A stretch of DNA of 64,000 nucleotides from Cellulomonas fimi (GTDB lineage: Bacteria > Actinomycetota > Actinomycetes > Actinomycetales > Cellulomonadaceae): NCBI RefSeq assembly GCF_028527925.1, contig NZ_JAPESW010000017.1, forward strand, positions 19,062 through 83,061, written 5' to 3'. The translations under genes were made by a program, and so were the position numbers. Position 1 is the first letter of the stretch. Every line of letters begins with the position of its first letter. The notes under the pieces are model-generated. The model was not told where the DNA came from and made no database searches. It saw only the letters and a program-made list of their open reading frames with translations. Of this stretch, positions 1 through 13,288 are shown piece after piece.

Positions 1-356
1 ACGGCACGGTCAAGGCCTGGCGCCGCGGGACGGTCGTGCGGTCCTGGCTGCTCGACCTGCTCGTCGAGGCGCTCGAGGCCGACCCGTCGTTCGGCGAGAT
101 CGACGACTGGGTCGAGGACTCGGGCGAGGGCCGCTGGACGGTCGACGAGGCCATCGACCTGGCCGTCCCGGCTCCGGTGATCTCGGCGGCGCTCTTCGCG
201 CGGTTCGCGTCCCGGCAGGAGGAGTCGCCGGCGATGAAGGCCGTCGCCGCGCTCCGGCAGCAGTTCGGCGGCCACGCGGTCAAGCCCGCGGGCACGACGG
301 GTCCGATCAGCGACACGACGCCCGTCCCCGACGCCGCCGTCCCGCCCCAGGCCTGA
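1..356 (+). CDS. gnd: 6-phosphogluconate dehydrogenase, C-terminal end (partial)
   Basis: Open from the window edge in the frame starting at base 3, stop at 354-356; about 117 residues remain. The segment GTVKAWRRGTVVRSWLLDLL matches the all-helical C-terminal domain of decarboxylating 6-phosphogluconate dehydrogenase, the oxidative pentose-phosphate enzyme that makes ribulose 5-phosphate and reduces NAD(P). The later segment ALFARFASRQEES is the usual tail helix of the family. The catalytic and coenzyme-binding parts lie outside the window. A gnd gene between dnaN and recF is the common order near actinobacterial origins and fits the genes that follow. An in-frame GTG at 36 is internal and is not the true start. 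Confidence 0.9.
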   Translation, partial: GTVKAWRRGTVVRSWLLDLLVEALEADPSFGEIDDWVEDSGEGRWTVDEAIDLAVPAPVISAALFARFASRQEESPAMKAVAALRQQFGGHAVKPAGTTGPISDTTPVPDAAVPPQA

Positions 357-445
357 CGACGGTGCGGAGGCCGGGACGCGTCGGCCGACCGGCGCCGCAG
401 CGCCCGACCGACGGATCCTGACCAGCCCCAGCACGAAGAGACCCG

Positions 446-1951
446 ATGTACGTCGCCCACCTGTCGCTCACCGACTTCCGCTCCTACGCGCAGGTCGAGC
501 TGCCCCTCGAGCCGGGGATCACCGCGCTCGTGGGGCCGAACGGACAGGGCAAGACGAACCTCGTCGAGGCGATCGGGTACGTCGCGACGCTCGGCAGCCA
601 CCGGGTGCCGTCCGACGCGGCTCTGGTCCGGGCGGGCGCGGGCCGCGCGGTGGTGCGCACGCGCGTCGTGCGTGAGCTCGAGCCGGGGCACCCGCGCGCG
701 ACGCTCGTCGAGGTCGAGGTCACGCCGGGCAAGGCGAACCGGGCTCGGGTCAACGGCGGGTCGCCGGGCCGGGCGCGCGACATCCTCGGGATCCTCCGCA
801 CGGTGCTGTTCGCGCCGGAGGACCTGTCGCTGGTGAAGGGCGACCCGGACGGGCGTCGCCGTTTCCTCGACGACCTGCTCGTGCAGCTCGTCCCCCGGTT
901 CGCCGGCACGGTGCAGGACTACGAGCGGGTGCTGCGGCAGCGGTCGGCACTGCTCAAGACGGCGGGCGCCGCGATGCGGGGCGGCCGCGGCACGGCCGAC
1001 CTGCGGACGCTCGACGTGTGGGACGCGAAGCTGGCGCAGACGGGTGCGGAGCTCGTGGTCGCTCGGCGCGCGCTCGTCGCGGCTCTCGCCCCGCACGTGG
1101 CGGCGTCGTACGCGCAGGTCAGTGCGGGTCAGGGTGAGGCGGTCATCACGTACCGCGCGAGCCTCGACGCGGCGCTCGCCGATGACGGACGGGGCCGGGG
1201 TGGCGACGACGGGGCGCCCGCGTCGGGCGGGAGCGCAGCGTCGACCTCGGACGTCCCGGCGACGGCGCGTCTGGTCGAGGCGCAGCTCCTCGAGGCGATG
1301 GGCCGGCTCCGCCCGAAGGAGGTCGAGCGGGGGGTGTGCCTGGTCGGGCCGCACCGCGACGACCTCGTCCTGACGCTCGGCGGCCTGCCCGCGAAGGGGT
1401 ACGCGAGCCACGGGGAGTCGTGGTCGTACGCACTGGCGCTGCGGCTGGCGTCGTACGCGCTGCTCACCGACGGCGTCCCGGCCCCCGCGGCCGCACGCGT
1501 GGCGCCGGCGCACGAGGCCGGCAGCGCTGCCGCCCCGACGGGCGGCGCTGCGGCAGCGACCGGCAGCGGCCCGGTCGCGACCGGCAGCGGTTCCGCCGCG
1601 ACGGGCAGCGGTGACGGCGTCGAGCGTCCGCGGATCGCGCAAGCATCGGAGGCCGACGGGGCGGCGGCGGGCGACACACCGGACGGCGGCGCACCGCCCC
1701 GCGCCGTGGCCGAGCCCGCGGCGACGGACTGGCTCGGCCGTGGCGCGGACTGGGGACCGGACGGCGAGCCCGTCCTCATCCTCGACGACGTGTTCGCGGA
1801 GCTCGACGCGCGCCGTCGCGACCGGCTCGCGGAGCTGGTCGCGACGGCCCGCCAGGTGCTGGTGACCGCGGCGGTCGCGGAGGACGTCCCCGAACCGCTC
1901 GCGGGAGCCCGCGTGGACGTGATGGGCGGGGAGGTCGCCCGTGTCCTCTGA
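446..1951 (+). CDS. recF: DNA replication and repair protein RecF
   Basis: RecF is an SMC-like ABC ATPase that helps RecO and RecR load RecA at single-strand gaps. Seen here: Walker A GPNGQGKT at residues 30-37, the family segment [21 protein letters not shown] near 122-142, a GPHRDD motif near 301, the ABC-type signature near 321-335, and Walker [12 protein letters not shown] at 444-454. Length is 501 residues against about 370-400 for the family. The excess is mainly an Ala/Gly/Thr/Ser-rich stretch at about 344-441, with ATGSG-type repeats, just before Walker B, plus a shorter one at about 247-272. The ATG at 446 follows GAAGAG. The next gene starts inside the recF stop region (11-nt overlap), so the two are translationally coupled. 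Confidence 0.96.
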   Translation: MYVAHLSLTDFRSYAQVELPLEPGITALVGPNGQGKTNLVEAIGYVATLGSHRVPSDAALVRAGAGRAVVRTRVVRELEPGHPRATLVEVEVTPGKANRARVNGGSPGRARDILGILRTVLFAPEDLSLVKGDPDGRRRFLDDLLVQLVPRFAGTVQDYERVLRQRSALLKTAGAAMRGGRGTADLRTLDVWDAKLAQTGAELVVARRALVAALAPHVAASYAQVSAGQGEAVITYRASLDAALADDGRGRGGDDGAPASGGSAASTSDVPATARLVEAQLLEAMGRLRPKEVERGVCLVGPHRDDLVLTLGGLPAKGYASHGESWSYALALRLASYALLTDGVPAPAAARVAPAHEAGSAAAPTGGAAAATGSGPVATGSGSAATGSGDGVERPRIAQASEADGAAAGDTPDGGAPPRAVAEPAATDWLGRGADWGPDGEPVLILDDVFAELDARRRDRLAELVATARQVLVTAAVAEDVPEPLAGARVDVMGGEVARVL

Positions 1952-2534
1952 CCGCGAGCAGGACCCGGCCGGCGACGCCCTGCTGCCCCCGGTGCGGCGG
2001 CCTGCAGCGGACGGCGTCCCGCTGCGCCAGGTGGTGGACCTGGTCCCGGAGCGTCAGGTCGCGGCTGCGGCGCTGAACCGCGCGCGCGAGGCGGCGCGCG
2101 CGAAGGGCATCCGGCCGGGCGACGCACCGCGCCGCCGGCCGCTGGTCGACGTCAACCCGGGCACGGCGGGACCGGGCGCGCGGGACCCGCAGGCGGTGGG
2201 CGACACGCTCGGTGCGCTCGTGGGGCAGTTCGGCTGGGGATCGGGCCTGGTGTCGGGGACGGTGCAGCACCGGTGGGCGGAGCTCGTCGGCCCGCAGGTC
2301 GCGGAGCACTGCGCGTACGTGTCGCTGGAAGCGGGCGTGCTGACGGTGCAGGCGAGCTCGACGAGCTGGGCGACCAACCTGACGTGGGCGGTGCCGACGA
2401 TGCTGCGGCGGTTCGCCGAGGAGCTCGGCGAGGGTGTGGTCGCGGAGATCACGGTGCTCGGCCCGTCGGGTCCGGGCTTCGGGCGCGGCAAGCGTCGGGT
2501 CGCGGGTCGGGGCCCGCGGGACACGTTCGGCTGA
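1941..2534 (+). CDS. DciA-like DUF721 protein (replicative helicase operator)
   Basis: 197 residues, GTG start with GGGAGG six bases upstream, overlapping recF by 11 nt. The C-terminal half (about 80-175) carries the DUF721 pattern: [13 protein letters not shown], then a beta segment [15 protein letters not shown], then LLRR-like [10 protein letters not shown] and a [10 protein letters not shown] strand. DUF721 proteins are the DciA family, which manages loading of the DnaB helicase in bacteria that lack DnaC or DnaI. The N-terminal half is low-complexity and basic. Position between recF and gyrB is the standard actinobacterial location. Function is inferred from the family; no catalytic residues are expected. 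Confidence 0.88.
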   Translation: MSSDREQDPAGDALLPPVRRPAADGVPLRQVVDLVPERQVAAAALNRAREAARAKGIRPGDAPRRRPLVDVNPGTAGPGARDPQAVGDTLGALVGQFGWGSGLVSGTVQHRWAELVGPQVAEHCAYVSLEAGVLTVQASSTSWATNLTWAVPTMLRRFAEELGEGVVAEITVLGPSGPGFGRGKRRVAGRGPRDTFG

Positions 2535-4906
<2,372 letters not shown>

Positions 4907-4987
4907 CGGAGCCGGGCGCGCCGGCCGCCACCCGGCGTCGCGCGCCCGCCCCCACGTCCTCCCCCGCCGCACGACAGAAGGAACCCC

Positions 4988-7596
<2,609 letters not shown>

Positions 7597-7600
<4 letters not shown>

Positions 7601-8526
7601 CCGACTCGACTCCGCCCTCGATCCCGCCGCGCCTGCGGCCGACGACCCCGACCACGGCACGTCCGGGGTCGTCGACGGGTGCGAAGTCGACCGCGAAGTC
7701 GCCGACGGCGGCACGCAACGGCAACGGCCGCGCCGAGTCGGCGTCGTCGGCGTCGAAGCCCGCCCGGCCCGCACCGGCCGACGAGAAGCCGAGCAGCGAG
7801 CCCGACGGCGTGTCGATCCCCAAGCGTGACGAGCCGCCGTACCGTGCGTCGACAGGGGTCCCTCCCCGCACGTCCGCGTCGACGGCCGCCTCCACGTCCG
7901 CGTCCGACGAGGGCGAGCAGCCCTCGCCCCTCATGGTGGCGGTCGACACCGCGACCGTGTGGTTCAAGAAGGCGGCCGGCGCGACCAGCGCCGCGTTCGC
8001 CTCGGTCACCCGACCCCGTACCGAGGACCCGACCATGAGCAGCTCGGCACCGGCTCCCGCCGCCGCCACGTCACCGACGGCGGCCCGCACGTCGACCCGC
8101 CCCTCCGCGACCGGTGCGACCTCCCAGGTCCGCCCGGCGACCGGGCGCATCCCGACGGTCGGCGGCCCGCGGCGCGTGCGCCTCGCGGTCTCGCGGATCG
8201 ACCCGTGGTCGGTCATGAAGCTGTCGTTCCTGCTGTCCGTCGCGATCGGCATCATGATCGTCGTCGCGGCGGCCGTGATCTGGCTGACGCTGGACGGTCT
8301 GCACGTCTTCACCGAGGCGAACAACCTCGTCAAGCAGATCACCGGCGAGGAGAGCTCGATCAACATCCTCCAGTACGTCGAGTTCCGGCGGGTGGTCTCG
8401 GGTGCGACGCTCATCGCCGTCATCGACGTCTTCCTGCTGACCGCGCTCTCGACGATCGGGGCGTTCCTCTACAACATCGTGGCGGCGCTCGTCGGCGGCG
8501 TGCACGTGACCATGACCGACGAGTGA
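7597..8526 (+). CDS. DUF3566 membrane protein
   Basis: 309 residues, starting in an ATGA overlap with gyrA and with GGAGG just upstream, so it ends the gyrBA operon. The N-terminal ~185 residues are Pro/Ala/Ser/Thr-rich and probably disordered. A conserved segment [20 protein letters not shown] (about 189-208) leads into membrane helix 1, and a second helix spans about 270-295 before a short tail. This is the DUF3566 arrangement always seen after gyrA in actinobacteria. Cytoplasmic function is unknown. The large disordered N-terminus varies between species. Confidence 0.9.
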
Positions 8527-8536
8527 CCTCGATCGG

Positions 8537-8563
8537 CCGGCCTGCCGCCCGCGCGGGGGCCGG
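8537..8563 (+). terminator. Possible terminator after the gyr operon
   Basis: CCGGCC at 8537-8542 can pair with GGCCGG at 8558-8563, followed by TTTGGG. The stem is short and the loop is itself GC-rich. It overlaps the possible -35 of the tRNA-Ile promoter. Confidence 0.35.
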
Positions 8564-8564
8564 T

Positions 8565-8594
8565 TTGGGCGGGACACCTCGGCTGGGGTAGTCT
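8565..8594 (+). promoter_or_regulatory. Candidate promoter for tRNA-Ile
   Basis: TTGGGC at 8565-8570 and TAGTCT at 8589-8594 are separated by 18 bases. They place a transcription start about 40 bases before the tRNA. Inferred from pattern only. Confidence 0.4.
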
Positions 8595-8638
8595 CGTCCG
8601 GCGCGCAGCGCACGTGTTCGCACGTGCGGAAGCGACAC

Positions 8639-8712
8639 GGGCCTATAGCTCAGACGGTTAGAGCGCTTCCCTGATAAGGAAGAGGTCACAGGTTCAAGTC
8701 CTGTTAGGCCCA
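8639..8712 (+). tRNA. tRNA-Ile (anticodon GAT)
   Basis: Complete cloverleaf of 74 bases. Acceptor GGGCCTA (8639-8645) pairs with TAGGCCC (8705-8711), discriminator A at 8712. The anticodon loop CTGATAA has anticodon GAT; the T loop is GGTTCAAGTCC. CCA is not encoded. It lies between the gyr operon and tRNA-Ala, a very common actinobacterial order. Confidence 0.97.
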
Positions 8713-8734
8713 CTCCCGACCCGTGGGGGATCCG

Positions 8735-8854
8735 ATGAAGAAGCTCCTGCTCGTGGTGGCGGTCGCCGCCGTCGGTTACGTCCTCTGGCAGAAGTACCAG
8801 CAGGACCAGGACGAGCGGGACCTCTGGTCCGAGGTCACCGACACCTTCGAGTGA
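8735..8854 (+). CDS. DLW-39 family small protein
   Basis: A 39-residue ORF between the two tRNA genes. It starts MKKLLLVVAVAAVGYVLWQK, a hydrophobic helix that could be a membrane anchor. It continues with a charged stretch and contains the diagnostic DLW triplet (residues 29-31) before ending VTDTFE. Length and motif match the actinobacterial DLW-39 family, which is consistently found just after gyrA-tRNA-Ile. Function is unknown. The start ATG has GGGGGA at 8725-8730 with a 4-base spacing. Too short for most gene callers, but composition and synteny support it. Confidence 0.85.
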   Translation: MKKLLLVVAVAAVGYVLWQKYQQDQDERDLWSEVTDTFE

Positions 8855-8895
8855 CGGCCTCCCCCCACGTGATCGCCGCCCTCCGGGCGGCACCG

Positions 8896-8971
8896 GGGGC
8901 CATGGCGCAATTGGTAGCGCACCTGCTTTGCAAGCAGGGGGTTAGGGGTTCGAGTCCCCTTGGCTCCACCA
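8896..8971 (+). tRNA. tRNA-Ala (anticodon TGC)
   Basis: Acceptor GGGGCCA (8896-8902) pairs with TGGCTCC (8961-8967), with one G-T pair. The anticodon loop is CTTTGCAAG, with anticodon TGC. T arm is AGGGGTTCGAGTCCCCT. Discriminator A at 8968 and an encoded CCA at 8969-8971. A restriction-modification block begins about 120 bases downstream; no second copy of the tRNA 3' end was found. Confidence 0.97.
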
Positions 8972-9091
8972 CGAACGAAGGGCCGCTGGCGCGCGTCTGC
9001 GGTCTTCGTCTGTCCGACCACAGGCCGGCCGATCGAGCCAGTCTGATGCCCATCCATTCTGCTGAGCCACGCGGAGCAGACCCGGACTGGC

Positions 9092-10531
9092 TCAGTCGTG
9101 CGGCCAGTCGTGACGAGCGACCGAAAGCCCAGCGGCTCGCGCCTTGCGTGCGTTCAGCTCGTACTTCAACTTGCGAGTGGCGCCCCGCGACTGTCGACCT
9201 TGGGAGAAGTCCTTGATGAGACCGCTCGCGTATGCAGCGTCCAGCGCCTCGATGTTGGCGAACCAGAACGCCTCGACGTGGAGAGGTTCGAACGCCGCCT
9301 TGCGCATGGTCGACCGCCCGGTGTTGCTCGGCGCTGGCTCCCTACCCTTGAACGTGCGGTGCCACTGGTAGAACGCACGGTCCTCGTCCATGACCGCGCG
9401 TCCACCCAGCATCAGGAAGCCCAAGCCCTGGTCCTCGATGCATGCTCGCATCGCCAGCTGGTCGTTCAGCGGAGCGCCCGGCAGACCTGGCTTGGACTTG
9501 CCGCTGACGGGCAGGATCTGCGACTCAGTGTGGGCCTTCAGGTCCCACACGTATCGGAGCGAGTAGTCGAATGATGTGTTCTCGTAGCGGCTCCGCGGCG
9601 GGTTCGTGATCGGGGTGAACGCGGCGTTGAGGATCTCAACACCACGGTGCTCGAAGTAGAAGCCCTGCCACTCGTTCTCGTTGGGGCCCTTGGTGATGCC
9701 CTGGCGCTTCATCCATTGGACGCACTGTCTCGCGTCCCACACCACACGACTGGATCCGTCTGCCTGGCGCGTCGGCCGCCAGCCGGTGAGCAGGGCGGCA
9801 GCGAGCGCTGCGCCTTCTTGTTCCGGAGTTCCGAACAGCGCCGCGCGGGCGACGCCCAGCTTCCCCAACCGGCGTTCCGCACCGGCGAGCAGCACGTTGA
9901 GCCCACTGAGCGTGATCGTGCCCTGCGTCGAGACGCAAGAGTCGGCCCACGGAGCGCCGAACTCGCGCGCGAGCGCCGCCGCCGTACCGTGCTTCGTCGT
10001 GATCGGGATGTGGAGTCCCATTCCGTTCACGAGGTTGATGAGCACACGCTTGTGCTCCTTGCCGCCCGGGCCGAGGTACTCGGGGCCGGAATCCGTCAGC
10101 AGAGAGATCCGGTTGACGGCCTCGATCTTCGAGCGCGCTGGATTGAACGCTGCCCACTCAGGACCACTGAGCAGGTCTGGGCGCATGGCCTCTAGCTGCC
10201 GCAGGGAGCCGTCGTGGTAGGCGTCCGTGGCACCCTCGAGGAGCGCATTGAGTCCGCCGAGCGTGAGCTTGTGCTTCTCGAGATAGAGGGCGGGTACCCA
10301 CGGCACCCCCAGCACCTCAGCGATGGCAGCGCCCATGACGTCGCTCGTGGCACCGGTGTCGACGTCGACACCCAGCGCGTCCCTCAGCGCCACCACCGCT
10401 CGCTTCTCACCGCGCGTGCCCGCGTCGGCGGCACCGGTCAGCGAGTAGATCCGTGTGATCGCCTCACCCGCCGTCTCAGCCGGAAGGAAGAAGGGCCGGT
10501 CGACGGGCCCTCGTGACGGACGCTCTGCCAT
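9092..10531 (-). CDS. Putative type II restriction endonuclease with duplicated N-terminal module
   Basis: 479 residues from the ATG at 10531, preceded by AGGG; longer upstream readings lack a ribosome site. No confident family match by eye. Function is inferred from the divergent methylase-vsr pair next door and from a PD-(D/E)xK-like motif near the C-terminus: FDYSLRYVWDLK, with D322, D330 and K332. Residues ~23-101 and ~137-218 are an internal duplication. Both copies start EAxxRIxxLT and have a central GVPW/GAPW. They end TLGGLNALLEGA and TLSGLNVLLAGA respectively. These modules may bind DNA. Base composition is less GC-rich than the neighbours, suggesting horizontal transfer. Alternatives: another nuclease or a modification-linked accessory protein. 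Confidence 0.6.
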   Translation of the reverse strand: MAERPSRGPVDRPFFLPAETAGEAITRIYSLTGAADAGTRGEKRAVVALRDALGVDVDTGATSDVMGAAIAEVLGVPWVPALYLEKHKLTLGGLNALLEGATDAYHDGSLRQLEAMRPDLLSGPEWAAFNPARSKIEAVNRISLLTDSGPEYLGPGGKEHKRVLINLVNGMGLHIPITTKHGTAAALAREFGAPWADSCVSTQGTITLSGLNVLLAGAERRLGKLGVARAALFGTPEQEGAALAAALLTGWRPTRQADGSSRVVWDARQCVQWMKRQGITKGPNENEWQGFYFEHRGVEILNAAFTPITNPPRSRYENTSFDYSLRYVWDLKAHTESQILPVSGKSKPGLPGAPLNDQLAMRACIEDQGLGFLMLGGRAVMDEDRAFYQWHRTFKGREPAPSNTGRSTMRKAAFEPLHVEAFWFANIEALDAAYASGLIKDFSQGRQSRGATRKLKYELNARKARAAGLSVARHDWPHD

Positions 10532-10726
10532 GGGCAGGCACCCTAGCGACCCGACGTACCGGCCAGCCGTCGACCCACCGACGGCTCGCCTCCTGACCTG
10601 CGGAACGACGGTGTGCTCGCCGGTTGACGACAGACGAGAGCCGTGGCTGGTGGGGCGGTCCTCGGCCTGGCGGCGCACTGGCCGCGCGATGTCAGACGGG
10701 CAAGCTAAGCTGTCCGAGTTTGGGCC

Positions 10727-10750
10727 GCGCGCCGGGTTGCGCGCCGGGTG
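10727..10750. repeat. 12-bp tandem duplication upstream of the methylase
   Basis: GCGCGCCGGGTT is followed directly by GCGCGCCGGGTG, eleven of twelve bases identical. It sits 34 bases before the methylase start, in the region shared with the divergent endonuclease gene. It may be a regulatory site or simple slippage. Confidence 0.45.
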
Positions 10751-10783
10751 CCTGAGCTGTCAAGCTTCGAGGATGGAGATCGG

Positions 10784-12247
10784 ATGAGCACGGCGAGCGC
10801 GGCGTTCAGGTACATCGACCTGTTCGCCGGCATCGGGGGCTTCGCTGCGGCGCTGGAGGCCTTCGGGGGCGAGTGCGTCTACTCCGTCGAGATCGACGCC
10901 GCCGCCTCTAGGGTCTACCAGCGCAACTGGGGCCACTCTCCGCTCGGAGACATCACGAAAGACGCGAATGACGTCACGATGAACGTCCCTCCGCACGACG
11001 TCCTGGCCGCAGGCTTCCCCTGCCAGCCGTTCTCGAAGTCGGGTGCGCAGCGTGGCATGGAGGAGACGCGGGGCACGCTCTACTGGAACATCCTCAAGAT
11101 CGTCCAGGCGCACCACCCGACGATCGTCATGCTGGAGAACGTCCGGAACCTGGCCGGCCCACGGCACAAGCACGAGTGGGACGTGATCATCGAGACGCTC
11201 CGTGCTGAGGGCTATCGCGTGTCGGAGACGCCCGCAGTCTTCTCGCCGCACCTTCTGCCGTTGGAGCGGGGCGGACGTCCTCAGGTTCGTGAGCGCGTGT
11301 TCATCACGGCGACCTACGACCCGGACGGCCTACTCGACGGCGTGGTCGCGAGGCCGCCGCTGGAGCATGTCTCTCTGCGCGGAGGCGAGGAGTGGGATCT
11401 GGCTGCGGACCTGCCGCTCGACGGCGGCGTCGTGCCGGGCACAGCCCTCACGCCCGACGAGGTGGAGTGGATCGACGCCTGGGACGACTTCGTGACGACC
11501 ATGTGGCCCGTCGTCCGTGCCGCGCACACCGACACGCAACGGGAGGCGGCCCTGCCCGGGTTCCCGATCTGGGTCGACCGCTGGGTGAAGTCCGAGGACC
11601 TCGAGGCGTGGGCGGCGGGTGCAGCACGCGTGCCCTACCGACACCAGGGCGACCTCCCCGACCGGTGGGAGGACGTCCCGGCCTGGAAGCAGGCCTTCCT
11701 GGTCAAGAACGCCTGGTTCTACACGCGCTACAAGGCGCAGCTCGACCGGTGGCTCGAGCGCCACGACGTCGCATCGTTCCCCGCGTCACGGCGGAAGCTC
11801 GAGTGGCAGGCTCAGCAGACAGAGACGCTGTGGGACTGCGTGCTGCAGCTCCGACCGTCTGGCATCCGCGCGAAGCGCCCGACGCATCTTCCGGCTCTCG
11901 TGGCGATCACCCAGACCTCGATCATCGGCCGTCTCCGACGCCGACTGTCGACGAAGGAGGCCGCGCGGCTCCAGGGGTTCCCGGACAACTTCGACTTCGG
12001 GGCCCAGACGGACGCGGCGACCTACAAGCAGTTGGGCAACGGCGTGAACATCGGGGCGGTGTGGAACATGCTGCGGGCGCACGTCGAGCGCGACCGCGCG
12101 ATTCTTCAGACGACCCGGCAGGGCCGCGAGCTGCTCAGGGCCATCGCCGAGGAGGCCCCGTCGAGCCCCGACGAGCGTCTCGAGCGCGTCGTCGCGGCGG
12201 GTCAGCGACGCTACGCCGACTCGATGCTCGAGGCAGTCGCCGTCTGA
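10784..12247 (+). CDS. DNA (cytosine-5) methyltransferase
   Basis: 487 residues. Transfers a methyl group from S-adenosylmethionine to C5 of cytosine in its recognition site. Visible C5-methylase motifs: motif I IDLFAGIGG (~12-20), motif IV with the catalytic cysteine GFPCQPFSKSG (~77-87), motif VI MLENVRNL (~116-123), motif VIII-like VRERVFI, and motifs IX-X KEAARLQGFP and YKQLGNGVNIG near 400-430. The stretch between VIII and IX, the target-recognition region, is about 200 residues long. The ATG at 10784 has GGAG six bases upstream and is preferred to the GTG at 10748, which lacks one. It pairs with the divergent endonuclease and the downstream vsr. Target sequence cannot be read from the protein. 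Confidence 0.95.
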   Translation: MSTASAAFRYIDLFAGIGGFAAALEAFGGECVYSVEIDAAASRVYQRNWGHSPLGDITKDANDVTMNVPPHDVLAAGFPCQPFSKSGAQRGMEETRGTLYWNILKIVQAHHPTIVMLENVRNLAGPRHKHEWDVIIETLRAEGYRVSETPAVFSPHLLPLERGGRPQVRERVFITATYDPDGLLDGVVARPPLEHVSLRGGEEWDLAADLPLDGGVVPGTALTPDEVEWIDAWDDFVTTMWPVVRAAHTDTQREAALPGFPIWVDRWVKSEDLEAWAAGAARVPYRHQGDLPDRWEDVPAWKQAFLVKNAWFYTRYKAQLDRWLERHDVASFPASRRKLEWQAQQTETLWDCVLQLRPSGIRAKRPTHLPALVAITQTSIIGRLRRRLSTKEAARLQGFPDNFDFGAQTDAATYKQLGNGVNIGAVWNMLRAHVERDRAILQTTRQGRELLRAIAEEAPSSPDERLERVVAAGQRRYADSMLEAVAV

Positions 12248-12258
12248 CGGCAGCCCAG

Positions 12259-12735
12259 GTGGAGCGCTCGCCCGCGGTTCCGCAGCATGTGCCCGCACAC
12301 CCGGGCGCATCGTCGCCTGACGTGTCACGGCGGATGAGCACCGCCAAGCGGCGTGACACCGCGGCTGAGCTCGCGTTGAGGCGCGAGCTGCACCGGCGCG
12401 GGCTGCGGTACCGGGTCGCGTACCCGGTACCGGGCCAGCGACGGCGGACGATCGACGTGGCGTTCACACGGGCGAGGGTCGCGGTCCTGGTCGACGGCTG
12501 CTTCTGGCACGGTTGCCCGGAGCATGGGACGAAGCCGCGGGCGAACAGCCAGTGGTGGACCGCCAAGCTCGCCGCCAACTATGCCCGCGACAGGGACACC
12601 GATCGCCTTCTGGAGGAGCACGGCTGGACGGTCGTGCGGGTCTGGGAGCACGAGGTTTCCTGCTCCGCGGCCGATCGTGTCGAGGCAGCGGTTCGACGGG
12701 CCGCCTCTTCCTCGTCTCTGGTGAACGAGGACTGA
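12259..12735 (+). CDS. vsr: Very short patch repair (Vsr) endonuclease
   Basis: 158 residues, GTG start 11 bases after the methylase stop. Vsr nicks next to T:G mismatches created when 5-methylcytosine deaminates, so it protects methylase target sites. Family features seen: the ASSPDVSRRMSTAKRRDTAAE N-terminus, TIDVAFTRARVAVLVDGCFWHGCPEH with the catalytic Asp and the Cys/His zinc ligands, then WWTAKLAANYARDRDTDRLL and WTVVRVWEHE. The ATG at 12334 would cut off the N-terminal segment conserved in Vsr, so the upstream GTG is chosen. Gene order methylase then vsr is typical of C5-methylase systems. Confidence 0.93.
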   Translation: MERSPAVPQHVPAHPGASSPDVSRRMSTAKRRDTAAELALRRELHRRGLRYRVAYPVPGQRRRTIDVAFTRARVAVLVDGCFWHGCPEHGTKPRANSQWWTAKLAANYARDRDTDRLLEEHGWTVVRVWEHEVSCSAADRVEAAVRRAASSSSLVNED

Positions 12736-12772
12736 CGGCGCCGATCGCATCCGGCTTTCAGGGTGTGGCCGG

Positions 12773-13174
12773 CTACCGACCCTCGAGGAGGGACTTGAGG
12801 AGGGCGAGGTCGGTGCGGACCAGGGACTCGTCGCGGTCGAGCTCGGCGTCGGTCATGCCGGGGGTCGGACGGAGGGTGAAGACCACGTCGCACGCGTCGT
12901 CGCCGTCGGGGATGGCGCGCAGCGGGACGTGGACGGTGTCGCCCGACGGTGTCAGGACCTCGTGGTCGAGCACCCCGAACGGGTTCGCCGGCGCGAACCG
13001 CACCCGGACGCGGCCCTCGGCGGTCTCGACGTACCACTCGCCGTCCTCGTGCACGACGTCGGAGCCGAGGCCCGGCGCCCAGCGCGGCAGGTTGGCGGGG
13101 TCGGAGGCGAACGCGTAGACCGCGGGCATCGGGCGGTCGATGTGCACGCTGAGGTGGCGCGTCCTCGTCGTCAT
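12773..13174 (-). CDS. SRPBCC (START-fold) domain protein
   Basis: 133 residues, ATG at 13174. Pattern of the polyketide cyclase/SRPBCC fold: an N-terminal strand RHLSVHIDRPMPAVYAFASDPANLPRWAP, then antiparallel strands and a C-terminal helix RTDLALLKSLLEG. These proteins form a hydrophobic pocket for small ligands, but no ligand can be named. No signal peptide. It is transcribed towards the vsr gene and has no obvious partner. Confidence 0.75.
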   Translation of the reverse strand: MTTRTRHLSVHIDRPMPAVYAFASDPANLPRWAPGLGSDVVHEDGEWYVETAEGRVRVRFAPANPFGVLDHEVLTPSGDTVHVPLRAIPDGDDACDVVFTLRPTPGMTDAELDRDESLVRTDLALLKSLLEGR

Positions 13175-13288
13175 GCGGCGATGGTGCCACGAGGCGGTGA
13201 CACCGGCCGGTGGGCGGAATGGCGAGCCGTGAGAGGACGGGCACAGCCGCGCTCGGGGAGCGGACCGGCGCCGTGACGCAGGCGCGGG

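Noticed and set aside
36..356. Separate 106-residue gene starting at GTG 36
   Set aside because: Upstream codons in the same frame continue the 6-phosphogluconate dehydrogenase sequence to the window edge.
8896..9091. Integrase attachment site at tRNA-Ala
   Set aside because: No second copy of the tRNA 3' end was found in the next 4 kb and no integrase gene is present.
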